Part shown: positions 18,037 to 27,928 of the stretch, one piece after another
Position numbering within the stretch: the first letter of the stretch is position 1
How the letters are laid out: every line of letters begins with the position of its first letter
NCBI GenBank assembly: GCA_023437755.1
Contig: JAEZFJ010000097.1
Span: forward strand, 1-63,041
DNA from: Pseudomonadota bacterium
GTDB lineage: Bacteria; Pseudomonadota; Alphaproteobacteria; Rhizobiales; Devosiaceae
Reading direction: 5' to 3'
Length of the DNA: 63,041 nt
Notes under the pieces: generated by a model
Told to the model about the DNA's origin: nothing
The model's input: the letters and a program-made list of their open reading frames with translations, nothing else
The model's database searches: none
Made by a program: the position numbers and the translations under genes

Positions 18037-18501
18037 TCAATACTCGGACGCCGGGCCGATGAACGCTCCGTCATTCGCCATGATGATGTCATCGCGGCTC
18101 GCCTTCGCAGTCAGCGGAGCGACGCTCTTACCGTCTGGTCCACTGCTATAGAGGTCATAGCTCGAGTTCAGTGGCACTAGGTTGTGGTCCTTTCGCACTG
18201 GGCCTTTGGACTTGCCAGGGATCGTGTCGAAGTTCAGGTAGGCGTAGGGCGTGCCCCATGGATCCTCGAGCGCCATTCCGATTTCCGCGAGTGTCAGAGG
18301 CAACGCATTGTTGTTGTTCTGGCGGAAGCGCTCGACCGCGGCGTGAATCTTCGCGATGTCCACGATCGCCTGCTTGACCTTCATACCGTCGAGCACTTTC
18401 GAGTAGGAGCTGTACCCCACAGTAACCAGGACACTGAAGACGCTGAGCGCCGCGAGAAGCTCGAGCAGTGTCCAGCCATTTGCTTTCTGTCGTCGATACA
18501 T
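18037..18501 (-). CDS. Type II secretion pseudopilin-like protein (GspG-like)
   Basis: The 154-residue product has a type IV prepilin leader: KANG precedes WTLLELLAALSVFSVLVTVG, so a prepilin peptidase would cleave after Gly9 and leave a hydrophobic helix. The C-terminal part has DPWGTPYAY and SYDLYSSGPDGK, the calcium-site region typical of major pseudopilin GspG. No other secretion gene is nearby, so it is an orphan. The stop abuts the start of the GGDEF-EAL gene, which suggests co-expression and a possible surface-sensing link. Confidence 0.85.
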   Translation of the reverse strand: MYRRQKANGWTLLELLAALSVFSVLVTVGYSSYSKVLDGMKVKQAIVDIAKIHAAVERFRQNNNNALPLTLAEIGMALEDPWGTPYAYLNFDTIPGKSKGPVRKDHNLVPLNSSYDLYSSGPDGKSVAPLTAKASRDDIIMANDGAFIGPASEY

Positions 18502-18719
18502 GATGAGCCAGGGATCGCGATGGAGCCCCGACGGCGCCCTTCAACGTGGATCTTGAAGCGCGATCGTAGGAAGACGAGTTGCGTCGCGCGCCCCAACGGA
18601 TCACAACGCGCGCACGCCTTATGAACGATCGCTCAAAGTGTGAAGCAGCTCTCGCGAATCCTCTCTCTCGGAGCAGCCTTCTGCGTTGCGCTCTCGCCCT
18701 AGCGCTCGGGTGACGAAGA

Positions 18720-18748
18720 AGCCCTCCCCAGCTTCGCAGGGGAGGGCT
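18720..18748 (-). terminator. Probable terminator hairpin of the TonB receptor gene
   Basis: AGCCCTCCCC (18720-18729) pairs perfectly with GGGGAGGGCT (18739-18748) across a 9-nt loop. It lies just after the minus-strand receptor gene. The T-rich tract after it on the minus strand is weak (TTCTTC), so termination is likely rather than certain. The remainder of 18502-18782 has no gene. Confidence 0.5.
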
Positions 18749-18782
18749 GAAAAGCAAGAGCGCAAGCGCCTCTGACTTCCCC

Positions 18783-21749
18783 TCAGAACCTATTGAACGT
18801 CGCCCCCATGTAAAAGTATCGGCCTACCGCACTCACTGGATAGAACACTCGGCCGATGTCAGGCTCCTGGTCCGTCAGGTTGTTCACTCCGCCGTACACC
18901 GTCACGCCGTTCGCGAGCCCATAGCGCACCTGGACGTCGTGCGTGAAGCGAGCGTCGTACTTGCGATATTCGGGCGCGACGATGTCCGGATTGGCTCGAC
19001 GTTGCTGGAATGTATAGCGGTAGGTCTCATCGATATAGTTGAACCCGTAGTTCACGAGCAGCGTGTTCAGTTGCCACGTGAGATCGAAGTTCATCTGCCA
19101 CTCGGGGCGATCTTCCTCACCGAGCTCCGGGTCCGGCTCGGCGCCGGGCAGGTTGATGAAGGTCAGCTCCTCGAGCTTGTTCCCGATCAAGCTGAAGTTG
19201 AACTCGCCCCATTCGCCCGTTGCGCCGAGCGCCGCCGGATCGAGCCGATAGTTCACGCTGAAGTCGTAGCCTTCCGTTCTGAAATCGGCAACGTTGAGCG
19301 GGCTTTGTACGAAGCTCGCGATGGCGCCCGTACCCGCTCGACGCGTGATCAGGCCGCAAAAATCGTTCTCGAGCGTCGGGGAGTCGACACAGATCTGCGC
19401 GCTCTCTTCTGCCGAGGCAGTGCTGATCGCGTTCGTGAGCTCGATGTCGTACCAATCGATGGAGAGCGAGAAGTTCGGCATGAACCTCGGCCGCAGCACG
19501 AAGCCGACGGTGGTGGTTTCCGCGGTTTCCTCTTCGAGCGCTGGATTACCGCGCGATTCGCCTGCGATAGTCGCTGAGTTCGGGTCGATGAACGTCGTTG
19601 GGTCGACCCCGAGCGAGCTCAGGAGCGCGGCGCAGTTTGCGGCCCGCGTGCTGGATCCTTCATCGAGGTTGTTGATGTCGCAGGGATCGTCGATGCCTTC
19701 GAAGTCCTGTCCACCTGGGTCGAACAACTCATCGATGTTGGGAGCACGGGTCGCTTCCGCGACGGTTGCTCTGAAGGCGATATCGCTGATTGGAGACCAG
19801 ATCAGACCCATCTTCCACGTGGTCGCATTGCCGGTGGTGCTGTAATCGGAGAAACGAACAGCGCCGTCGACCGACAACAGCTCCGCGAACGGTTGCTCTC
19901 GCAGCAAGGGCACGCTCACTTCCGAGAAGATTTCCGCAACATCGTAGCGACCGCCGACCGGCAGCAGGTTGTTGCCGAACGTGAGCGCGAGCGTGTCTTC
20001 GATCGGCGGATTGCTCTCGCTCTTTTCTTCGCGCCACTCTGCGCCCAACGCGAAACCAGGCGCACCGGCTGGAAGCTCGAACCAGTCCGAGGTATCGCCA
20101 GACACATACGCTTGCACGACGTGCTGCTTGATCTTCGAACGATGCAGGCTGTCCGTCATGATCCACGCGGCCGCTTCTTCGGACACTGAGCCATCGCCGA
20201 AGATGTTCACAGGAACGCAGCCGCTGTTCGGCCCCGGTGTGAACGAACCTGCCCATGTACCGGCCAGAGGATCGTACTCGTCCCATCCTTGTTCGATGAG
20301 GTTGTCGGGCACCGCAGTCGGATCCAAGTTAGAACGGCAGACCGGCTGACCCGTCGCGGGATCGATCACCGCATCCAGCGCAGCCGCGAAGCGGTCGTTG
20401 TAGCGGTTGTTCCCGATCTCGTTCGCGATCTTCGACTCGCCGTACACATACGACGCCTCGTAGCGAATGTTGCTCGTCATATCGCCGCCGATGCCAAGGA
20501 CCGAACGAATCGTCTCGCGCTCGATGTCTTCGTCGCGAACGCCGAGGTCGAAGTGATCGCGCGAAACGAACACGCCACCTGCGTTTGCTGCCGTCATGCT
20601 TGCGGCGATGTTGGGCGGCAGGAATGCATTGTCTTCAGGCAGGTACAGGAAGAAATCGAATGTCGGCGAGGACACGCTGAACGATTCGCTCCGCGAGTAC
20701 TTGAGCTCGCCGAAGAGCCGGGCGGCCGGAGAGATCTCGTACGTCACGAACAAGTTGCCGGTGTAGCGATTGAGCTCAGGCAATAGATCTCCGATGTAGC
20801 CAGTGGTCGGCGTGCCGCTGCCCCCTTGCTGATAGAACGGCGGGATGAACGGGATCGTGCCGCCGTCGAACGGCGTGTCGTCGCCGTTCCACATCTCGAA
20901 GAAGTCGCCGTCGACGAACACTGCACCATGCGGCGAGCTGTCGTAGTAGCGCACGTCTCGAATCGGAATCTCGTCTGGAATGCTCGGATCGTCGCTGGCA
21001 TCGTCCGGATTCTCCATGAAGGAGACCGCGCTTGGCGACCGACTGTAAGCGCGCCGCGAAGAAGAGAGTCGCTCCTCGCTCGAATATTCCAAGGCGAATG
21101 TCACGTTGCCGCGGCCGTCGGCAAAGTTCTCGCCGGCCGCAACGCTGAAGATGCGCGCCTGCGCATCGCCGTGTGCCGAGCGGCCGATCTGAGCGCGAGC
21201 GTCCACGCCCTCGAAGTCGCGCTTCATGATGAAGTTGACGACGCCCGAGACACCGTCGGCACCGTAGATTGCCGACGCACCACCGGTTTGAACCTCGATG
21301 CGCTCGACGAGCGCGATCGGAATCGTGTCGACATCTACGGCAGCAGTGCCGGGCAGCGCCGCGACATGCCGTCGGCCATCCACCAATACGAGCGTGCGCT
21401 CGACGCCAAGATTGCGCAGGTCCAACAAGGACAAGCCCGTGCCACCGATGAAGGCATTGCTGCCTGCGGCATCGTTCGCATCCAGAGAGCCGACCAGCGC
21501 CGGCAGCTCTTTCAAGTAGTTCGAAAGATTCGTCGTGCCGGAATTCAGGATGGCTTCCGCGTCGATCGCCACGACCGGATTCGAGAAGGAATCTCCCGGC
21601 CGCCGGATGCGGGAGCTCGTGACGACGATTTCCTCGACAATGTCTTCCTCGATCCCGGCTGCGTCCTGGCCGTAGACCGAGGGCCCGACCACGCAAACAG
21701 GGCCGAGCGCGAACCATGTCAAGAGACGTGCGTCTCGCTTAGAAAACAT
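18783..21749 (-). CDS. TonB-dependent outer membrane receptor
   Basis: This 988-residue receptor has a signal peptide (about residues 1-27), a TonB box EEIVVTSSRI near residue 39, a plug domain (VEVQTGG-type motif at VERIEVQTGGASAIYGADGV) and a long C-terminal barrel ending in aromatic Phe (GATFNRF). It takes up a large substrate (siderophore, saccharide or peptide) powered by TonB-ExbBD. The sequence style resembles the expanded receptor families of oligotrophic proteobacteria. No transporter, regulator or hydrolase is next to it, so the substrate cannot be inferred. A strong promoter-like TATAAT is upstream on its strand. Confidence 0.93.
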   Translation of the reverse strand: MFSKRDARLLTWFALGPVCVVGPSVYGQDAAGIEEDIVEEIVVTSSRIRRPGDSFSNPVVAIDAEAILNSGTTNLSNYLKELPALVGSLDANDAAGSNAFIGGTGLSLLDLRNLGVERTLVLVDGRRHVAALPGTAAVDVDTIPIALVERIEVQTGGASAIYGADGVSGVVNFIMKRDFEGVDARAQIGRSAHGDAQARIFSVAAGENFADGRGNVTFALEYSSEERLSSSRRAYSRSPSAVSFMENPDDASDDPSIPDEIPIRDVRYYDSSPHGAVFVDGDFFEMWNGDDTPFDGGTIPFIPPFYQQGGSGTPTTGYIGDLLPELNRYTGNLFVTYEISPAARLFGELKYSRSESFSVSSPTFDFFLYLPEDNAFLPPNIAASMTAANAGGVFVSRDHFDLGVRDEDIERETIRSVLGIGGDMTSNIRYEASYVYGESKIANEIGNNRYNDRFAAALDAVIDPATGQPVCRSNLDPTAVPDNLIEQGWDEYDPLAGTWAGSFTPGPNSGCVPVNIFGDGSVSEEAAAWIMTDSLHRSKIKQHVVQAYVSGDTSDWFELPAGAPGFALGAEWREEKSESNPPIEDTLALTFGNNLLPVGGRYDVAEIFSEVSVPLLREQPFAELLSVDGAVRFSDYSTTGNATTWKMGLIWSPISDIAFRATVAEATRAPNIDELFDPGGQDFEGIDDPCDINNLDEGSSTRAANCAALLSSLGVDPTTFIDPNSATIAGESRGNPALEEETAETTTVGFVLRPRFMPNFSLSIDWYDIELTNAISTASAEESAQICVDSPTLENDFCGLITRRAGTGAIASFVQSPLNVADFRTEGYDFSVNYRLDPAALGATGEWGEFNFSLIGNKLEELTFINLPGAEPDPELGEEDRPEWQMNFDLTWQLNTLLVNYGFNYIDETYRYTFQQRRANPDIVAPEYRKYDARFTHDVQVRYGLANGVTVYGGVNNLTDQEPDIGRVFYPVSAVGRYFYMGATFNRF

Positions 21750-21822
21750 TCATAACTCCCGATATTCGTTGATTTTTTGCGATGCGTAGAATCGCCCAAA
21801 AGCGAGCGCCTGCGCCATGGGG

Positions 21823-21837
21823 ATTATATGTATACAT
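21823..21837 (-). promoter_or_regulatory. Promoter -10 box and ATGTATACAT palindrome upstream of the TonB receptor
   Basis: On the minus strand a perfect TATAAT (21828-21823) lies about 74 nt before the receptor start. Immediately upstream is the 10-bp palindrome ATGTATACAT (21828-21837). The -35 region is not clear. The palindrome may bind a regulator that controls the receptor; this is an inference. Confidence 0.4.
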
Positions 21838-22522
21838 GGGTGGCGTGCCGCGCTGTTTCTCATGCTTCGGGAAATTCAGGGGACCGCTCATGTGAATCCC
21901 GCACGCTGTGCAACGCCAATAGGCCCGAGTCCTTACGAATGAGTTGCTGGACTGGCGAGACTGCGTGGGTGAGATCGGCGCGCGCGAGCGATCACTCATG
22001 AGAGTCCGTCGATGTCGATGTCCAGGAGCGCCGATGGCGCGAGCATCGATGCGAGGTTGCGGAACACACTCGGTGAGGTCGAGCGGAGTTGCGGTCGAAA
22101 TGCGAACGCGATCCACCGTCCCCACATGCGCGGAAAGTCGAAAGACTTAGATATGCAGTCGCTGGTCATCGGCAGCGCAGGCCCTACACAAAGAACACGG
22201 TGCGATTCTTTGATGCGCATCGTATCCTCGCCCGTTATTATCGAGAGGCGCTTCGCTGAGAGCTCGGATTTCGAGCCGCGGTAAAGCTCGCCTGTGCGGT
22301 GCAGTTGCACCGGGGGAAGTCATCTAGCGCGGATACGGACAACAATATCGCTCGCCTAGTCGCCCGTGTTTGCAGGCGTTCTTCAATTGGTACAGAAGGT
22401 ATGAGAAGGGCACATCGAATAGGAAACATTGGGCGTTTGTGCGTCGGCTTCAGGCGCTACCTTCCGTCGAGCGTGCTCACCCCTGTGTCCCATATCGGCG
22501 CGCTGCGACGGAGCGATGGACG
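21838..22522. other. Long intergenic region between TonB receptor and mrp operon
   Basis: I see no convincing gene. The notable structure is a 16-bp near-perfect palindrome, CGGTGCAGTTGCACCG at 22297-22312, about 210 nt before mrpA. It could be an operator for the mrp operon. No riboswitch or tRNA was recognised. Confidence 0.4.
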
Positions 22523-25453
22523 ATGTCGCTCGGCCTAATCGTTCTTCTCCCCTTTGTCGGTAGCCTGATCGCAGCGTTCCTGCCCTCGAACGCGCGCAAT
22601 GCCGAGGCGTGGCTTGCGGGTCTCGTTGCAGTCACGTGCAGCGTTCTCGTCGCAAGTTTCTATCCCGAGATCGCTGCCGGCGAAGTCGTCCGCCTGGTCG
22701 TGCCCTGGTTGCCGCAGTTCGGGCTCGAGTTCTACCTGCGCATGGACGGGTACGCCTGGCTGTTTGCAATGCTCGTGACATTCATGGGCGCGCTCGTCGT
22801 GCTCTACGCGCGCTACTACATGTCGCCGGCCGATCCGGTGCCGCGCTTCTTCTCGTTCTTGCTCGCGTTCATGGGCGCCATGGTGGGCATCGTCCTGTCG
22901 GGCAACCTCATTCAGCTCGTCGTCTTCTGGGAGCTGACGAGCCTGACCTCTTTCATGCTCATCGCTTATTGGTATCACCTGAGCGAGGCGCGGCACGGTG
23001 CGCGTACTGCGCTCACCGTGACGGCGATGGGCGGGCTGTGCTTGCTGGGCGGCGTGCTGCTCCTCGGTGAGGTCGCCGGTGGCTACGACCTCGACGACGT
23101 ACTCGCGGCCGGCGATGTGATTCGCGCGCATCCTTGGTACCCCGCGATCCTGATTTTGGTCTTGCTCGGTGCGCTCACGAAGAGCGCGCAATTCCCGTTC
23201 CATTTCTGGCTGCCGCACGCGATGGCGGCGCCGACCCCGGTCTCGGCGTATCTACATTCCGCAACGATGGTGAAAGCCGGTGTGTTCTTGATCGCGCGTC
23301 TGTGGCCGTCGCTGTCGGGGACCGACTTGTGGTTCTGGATCGTCTGCCTCGCTGGAATGTCCTCGCTCTTGATCGGCGGCTTCGCCGCGATCTTCCAGCG
23401 CGACATGAAAGGCGTGCTCGCCTACTCGACGATCAGCCACCTAGGCCTGATCACGCTGCTTCTCGGAATGAACAGCCCGCTCGCGCTCGTCGCAGCCGTG
23501 TTTCACATGCTGAATCACGCGACATTCAAGGCCTCGTTGTTCATGGCCGCAGGGATCGTCGATCACGGTACGGGCACTCGCGATCTGCAGAGATTGAGCG
23601 GCTTGGGTCACGCGATGCCAATCACCGCGACGCTCGCGACGGTCGCGGCTGCGGCGATGGCCGGCGTGCCGCTGCTGAACGGGTTCCTGTCGAAAGAGAT
23701 GTTCTTCGCCGAAACCGTGTTTGCGGGGGAGGGGCCGATCGTCCGCATCGCTCTGCCAGCGATGGCAACGCTCGCAGGGATGTTCAGCGTCGCGTATTCC
23801 TTACGCCTTATTCATCAGGTCTTCTTCGGTCCGAGTGCTGAGGATCTGCCGCGCGCGCCGCATGAGCCGACAAGGGGCATGCTGCTGCCCAGCGCATTGC
23901 TCGTGCTCGCGTGTTTGCTGGTCGGGATCTTCCCGGCACGTACGGTCGGTCCCGTTCTCGAGATGGCAACCGGGGCCATACTCGGTGATGCCCTGCCAGA
24001 GTACAGCCTCGCACTTTGGCATGGGTTCACGCTTCCGTTGTTCATGAGCATGCTCGCGTCCGCGGGCGGACTTGCGATCTACGTGCTGTTGTATCTCTAT
24101 CGCCGCTCGCATCGCCGTACACCGTTCCTTTCGCGACTCGACGGCCGTCGCACGTTCGATGTTCTGATGATCCGCCTGATTCGAGTGGCTGGCATCGTGA
24201 AGCGGCTGATGTCCTCGCGCCGCTTACAGGTGCAACTCGTCAACATCGTGTGCATCACGATTGGCGCTGCCTTGCTCGGTGTGTACGCGGGGGGCGTCGA
24301 GTGGGGTGAGGTTACGATCTCGCGCGTCGATCCGATCTTCGCGCTGCTCTGGGCCGTTGGCGCGGCCTGTGCGATCGGAGCGGCGCACCAAGCGAAGTAT
24401 CACCGGCTCGCCGCGTTGATCATGGTCGGCGGCACGGGTCTGCTCACCTGCCTGACTTTCGCCTGGTTCTCGGCTCCGGACTTGGCGCTGACTCAAATCA
24501 CAGTCGAGGTCGTGACGGTGGTGTTGATCCTGCTTGGATTGCGCTGGTTGCCGCGACGTATCGAGATGGACGACCCGCGCCGAAGAACGTTGCGCGCCAA
24601 GGCGCGGCGTCTGCGCGATGGCATCATTGCGGTGATCGCCGGCCTCAGCATGGCGAGCCTCGTGTTTGCGGTGCTCACGCGACCGCGCATGCTCGATCTA
24701 TCTTCGTTCTTCGTAGAGCACTCGTTACCGCAAGCAGGCGGCGGCAACGTCGTCAACGTGATTCTCGTCGACTTTCGTGCTTTCGATACGTTCGGCGAGA
24801 TCACGGTCGTGGGGATCGTCGCATTGACTGTGTACGCGCTGCTTCGCCGCTTTCGCCCCGCGACCGAGAGCATCGATCTGCCCCGCGCGCAACGCGAGGA
24901 TCTCGAGCGTCGCTCGCAGCTCGCAGCGGATCCGAATGAGGTGCTACCTGCAGGCTTCATGATGGTGCCCGCGGTTCTCGTGCGCCTGCTGCTGCCGATG
25001 GCCGGGCTCGTTTCGGTGTTTTTCCTCCTGCGCGGACACAATTTACCAGGCGGCGGCTTCATCGGCGGGCTAGTGCTCGCGACGGCAGTGATCGTGCAGT
25101 ACATGGTTGGCGGGGCGCTTTGGGTCGAGGCACGCACGCGAATCCAGCCGCTGTATTGGATCTCGATCGGATTGTTGGCGGCCGGAACGGCTGGCGTGGC
25201 GGCATGGTTTGCGGGTCGCACGTTCCTGACGAGCTTGACCTACGACCTGCATCTGCCGCTCATCGGCGAGGTGCACCTGTCTTCGACTCTCTGGTTCGAT
25301 ATTGGCGTGTACATGCTCGTGGTCGGTGCCACCGTGCTGATGCTGGTGGCGCTCGCGCACCAATCGTTGCGTAGCTATCGACGCCCTGCATCGACGCCTC
25401 ACGCAGGCGGGCTCAACGTCGAAGCTACGGCAACAGCGGAGGTGGATCGCTGA
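22523..25453 (+). CDS. mrpA: Mrp/Mnh Na+/H+ antiporter subunit A with fused subunit B domain
   Basis: The 976-residue polytopic protein has an N-terminal complex I-like antiporter domain with characteristic helices (LHSATMVKAGVFLIARLWP, FNHATFKASLFMAAG-type motif at MLNHATFKASLFMAAGIVDH). The C-terminal part carries the MnhB-like domain (LRGHNLPGGGFIGGLVLATA). The fused A/B form is known from proteobacterial Mrp systems. The complex exchanges cytoplasmic Na+ for protons and supports pH and salt tolerance. I start it at ATG 22523 with GGAG at 22510-22513; the upstream open frame has no membrane character. The TGATG junction overlaps mrpC by one base. Confidence 0.93.
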   Translation: MSLGLIVLLPFVGSLIAAFLPSNARNAEAWLAGLVAVTCSVLVASFYPEIAAGEVVRLVVPWLPQFGLEFYLRMDGYAWLFAMLVTFMGALVVLYARYYMSPADPVPRFFSFLLAFMGAMVGIVLSGNLIQLVVFWELTSLTSFMLIAYWYHLSEARHGARTALTVTAMGGLCLLGGVLLLGEVAGGYDLDDVLAAGDVIRAHPWYPAILILVLLGALTKSAQFPFHFWLPHAMAAPTPVSAYLHSATMVKAGVFLIARLWPSLSGTDLWFWIVCLAGMSSLLIGGFAAIFQRDMKGVLAYSTISHLGLITLLLGMNSPLALVAAVFHMLNHATFKASLFMAAGIVDHGTGTRDLQRLSGLGHAMPITATLATVAAAAMAGVPLLNGFLSKEMFFAETVFAGEGPIVRIALPAMATLAGMFSVAYSLRLIHQVFFGPSAEDLPRAPHEPTRGMLLPSALLVLACLLVGIFPARTVGPVLEMATGAILGDALPEYSLALWHGFTLPLFMSMLASAGGLAIYVLLYLYRRSHRRTPFLSRLDGRRTFDVLMIRLIRVAGIVKRLMSSRRLQVQLVNIVCITIGAALLGVYAGGVEWGEVTISRVDPIFALLWAVGAACAIGAAHQAKYHRLAALIMVGGTGLLTCLTFAWFSAPDLALTQITVEVVTVVLILLGLRWLPRRIEMDDPRRRTLRAKARRLRDGIIAVIAGLSMASLVFAVLTRPRMLDLSSFFVEHSLPQAGGGNVVNVILVDFRAFDTFGEITVVGIVALTVYALLRRFRPATESIDLPRAQREDLERRSQLAADPNEVLPAGFMMVPAVLVRLLLPMAGLVSVFFLLRGHNLPGGGFIGGLVLATAVIVQYMVGGALWVEARTRIQPLYWISIGLLAAGTAGVAAWFAGRTFLTSLTYDLHLPLIGEVHLSSTLWFDIGVYMLVVGATVLMLVALAHQSLRSYRRPASTPHAGGLNVEATATAEVDR

Positions 25454-25797
25454 TGGAAATCATCTTCGCACTCGCCATCGGCATCTTGAGCGGCTCGGGC
25501 GTATGGCTGCTGCTGCGTCCGCGAACATTCCAAGTGATCATGGGCCTGGCGCTCTTGTCGTATGCGATCAATCTGTTCATCTTTGCGATGGGCCGGCTCG
25601 CGATCGATCGCGCCCCGATTCTCAATCCTGGCGATCCCGCCCAGGCGGCTAACTACGCTGACCCCGTGCCGCAAGCTCTCGTGTTGACTGCCATCGTCAT
25701 CAGCTTTGCGACGACCGCCCTGTTGCTCGTCGTGATCATCGCGGCCCGCGGCCTCACCGGCACCGACCACGTCGATGGTCGTGAGGGCGACACATGA
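25453..25797 (+). CDS. mrpC: Mrp antiporter subunit C
   Basis: A 114-residue protein with three hydrophobic helices is homologous to NuoK-type subunits: GVWLLLRPRTFQVIMGLALLSYAINLFIF is typical of MnhC. It forms part of the Mrp membrane arm. The start overlaps the mrpA stop by one base and the stop overlaps mrpD by ATGA. Confidence 0.92.
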   Translation: MEIIFALAIGILSGSGVWLLLRPRTFQVIMGLALLSYAINLFIFAMGRLAIDRAPILNPGDPAQAANYADPVPQALVLTAIVISFATTALLLVVIIAARGLTGTDHVDGREGDT

Positions 25798-27446
25798 ACA
25801 TGTGGCTCGAGCATCTGCCGGTCGTGCCGGTGATCGCGCCGCTGTTTGCCGGGGCAATCATGTTGCTGGTGCCGGAGTCGCGCCGCTCGCGCGCCGGGCT
25901 TGCGGTCGCCGCTGTGCTCACTCAGCTCGCGACTGCACTCGTGTTGCTGTATCTGACGACGGATGCGGTCCTCGAAATTTGGCCGCAAGGCATCGGCGTG
26001 TATTCGATCGGGAAGTGGCCGGCGCCCTTCGGCATCGTGCTTGTCGTCGATCGATTGGCCGCGCTCATGCTGGTGCTCACTGCGACGGTTGCTTTGGCCG
26101 CGCTCGTCTATTCGCTGGCACGCTGGGATCGCGTCGGCGTGAACTTCCACCCGCTGTTCCAATTGCTGTTGATGGGCTTGAACGGCGCGTTTCTCACGGG
26201 CGATCTGTTCAATCTATTCGTCTTCGTGGAAGTGCTGCTCGCTGCGTCCTACGGATTGTTGTTGCATGGTTCCGGTGCACCCCGCGTGAAAGCCGGCATG
26301 CACTACATCATCGTCAACTTGGTCGCATCGCTCCTGTTCTTGATCGGAGTCGCACTCGTGTACGGTGTGGCGGGAACGCTGAACATGGCGGATCTCGGCC
26401 CGCGCGTGGCGCAGCTTGCGCCGAATGATCGTGGGCTCTTCGATATTGGGGCGACCATTTTGGGTCTTGCATTCTTGATCAAGGCGGCTGTTTGGCCGCT
26501 CAACTTCTGGTTGCCGGTCGCCTACTCGGCCGCTGCCGCTCCCGTCGCGGCCGTGTTCTCGCTGCTCACGAAAGTCGGTGTGTACGCGATCATCCGCGTC
26601 GGCTCGCTGCTCAATGAGTCGGGTGTGCATGGACCGTTCGGAAGCGATTGGCTGTTCGCCGGCGGCATCGCAACCATCGTGTTCGGTATCGTCGGGATGC
26701 TCGCAGCACAGCAACTCGCGCGTTTGGTGGCTTTCTCTGTGATCGTGTCGTCCGGCACATTGCTTGCCTCGGCGGGCCTCAATCCGGACGCGATGACGGC
26801 GCCGGCTCTGTTCTATCTGGTGAGCTCCGTGCTCGCGAGTGGAGCGTTCTTCATGGTCACGGGCATGACCGAACGCACGCGCACGCACTTCTTCGAAAGC
26901 TCCGATCAAGCACCGATCCCTGCGGCGTCCTATTCCGCGTTCGGAATGGAGGATTCGCACGATCCTCTGGACGTCGAGGATGAGGTCGGCATCGCAATCC
27001 CCGCCGCGATGGCGTTTCTTGGATTGACATTCGTCCTCTGTGCGCTGCTCGTGGCCGGGTTGCCGCCCCTTTCGGGATTCGTCTCGAAGTTCGCGATGCT
27101 GTCTGCCGCAGTACAGGTCGCGCCCGGCGCAGAACATCCTGTGCAGTCGTGGATCTTCGTTGCAGCGATGTTGGGGACGGGGTTGGCAGCAATCATTGCC
27201 CTGACCCGCATCGGCACGCGCCTCTTCTGGAGCGTCGTTGGCCGCACCACACCGCGATTGCGCGTCATCGAGGCTGCGCCGGTCGCGCTGTTACTCGTTG
27301 TTTGCATTGGACTCACGATCGCCGCCGAGCCGGTCATGACGTTCATGCAGGCTGCGGCGCAAGGACTGAGCTCGCCACAGACGTACATCGAGGCCGTGCT
27401 ATCGGTAGATCCCAACGCTGTTGCTGCCGCAGGAGATGCCCCATGA
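25794..27446 (+). CDS. mrpD: Mrp antiporter subunit D
   Basis: The 550-residue, roughly 14-helix antiporter subunit is related to NuoN/NuoM and carries the conserved LIKAAVWPLNFWLPVAYSAA segment with its lysine. With MrpA it supplies the ion-translocating channels. It has a hydrophilic insert (about 365-400) between late helices. The start ATG 25794 overlaps the mrpC stop and its own stop overlaps the mrpE start. Confidence 0.93.
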   Translation: MNMWLEHLPVVPVIAPLFAGAIMLLVPESRRSRAGLAVAAVLTQLATALVLLYLTTDAVLEIWPQGIGVYSIGKWPAPFGIVLVVDRLAALMLVLTATVALAALVYSLARWDRVGVNFHPLFQLLLMGLNGAFLTGDLFNLFVFVEVLLAASYGLLLHGSGAPRVKAGMHYIIVNLVASLLFLIGVALVYGVAGTLNMADLGPRVAQLAPNDRGLFDIGATILGLAFLIKAAVWPLNFWLPVAYSAAAAPVAAVFSLLTKVGVYAIIRVGSLLNESGVHGPFGSDWLFAGGIATIVFGIVGMLAAQQLARLVAFSVIVSSGTLLASAGLNPDAMTAPALFYLVSSVLASGAFFMVTGMTERTRTHFFESSDQAPIPAASYSAFGMEDSHDPLDVEDEVGIAIPAAMAFLGLTFVLCALLVAGLPPLSGFVSKFAMLSAAVQVAPGAEHPVQSWIFVAAMLGTGLAAIIALTRIGTRLFWSVVGRTTPRLRVIEAAPVALLLVVCIGLTIAAEPVMTFMQAAAQGLSSPQTYIEAVLSVDPNAVAAAGDAP

Positions 27447-27928
27447 GACGCGTGCCGCCTGTATTTCTATGCGTCCTCGTCGTCATGTGGCTGCTGCTGA
27501 ACAATACTGTTTCGCTTGGGCACGTCCTGCTCGGTCTCGTGATCTCCTCGTTGCTGTTGCTCGCGGCGTTCGCATTGCGACCGCTGCAACCGAAATTCCG
27601 CAACGGGCTCAAGCTGATCGTGCTGATCGCGCACGTGTTCGTGGATATCGTGCGTTCGAACATCGGCGTGGCGCGGGTGATCCTGGGTCTCGCGGGGGAG
27701 CGCGACATCCGTTCTGGATTCATGAAGATCCCTCTGGATATGCGTGATCCTCATGGTCTTGCCGGGCTCGCCATGATCATCACCGCCACGCCCGGTACCG
27801 TATGGGTTGAGCTGAGCCACGACCAAACGACCCTGACGATTCACGTACTCGATCTGGTGGATGAGTCCGAATGGATCCACCGCATCAAAGATCGCTATGA
27901 GCGCCCGCTCATGGAGGTGTTCGAATGA
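27443..27928 (+). CDS. mrpE: Mrp antiporter subunit E
   Basis: The 161-residue protein has two or three N-terminal helices and a cytoplasmic tail with ITATPGTVWVELSHDQTTLTIHVLD, the MnhE signature. ATG 27443 overlaps the mrpD stop (ATGA) and AGGAGA at 27431-27436 is a good SD. An open frame extends upstream inside mrpD but is not used. Confidence 0.92.
   Translation: MRRVPPVFLCVLVVMWLLLNNTVSLGHVLLGLVISSLLLLAAFALRPLQPKFRNGLKLIVLIAHVFVDIVRSNIGVARVILGLAGERDIRSGFMKIPLDMRDPHGLAGLAMIITATPGTVWVELSHDQTTLTIHVLDLVDESEWIHRIKDRYERPLMEVFE

Noticed and set aside
22370..22522. N-terminal extension of MrpA
   Set aside because: The frame is open but has no membrane character and no SD; the ATG at 22523 starts the first helix and has GGAG upstream.
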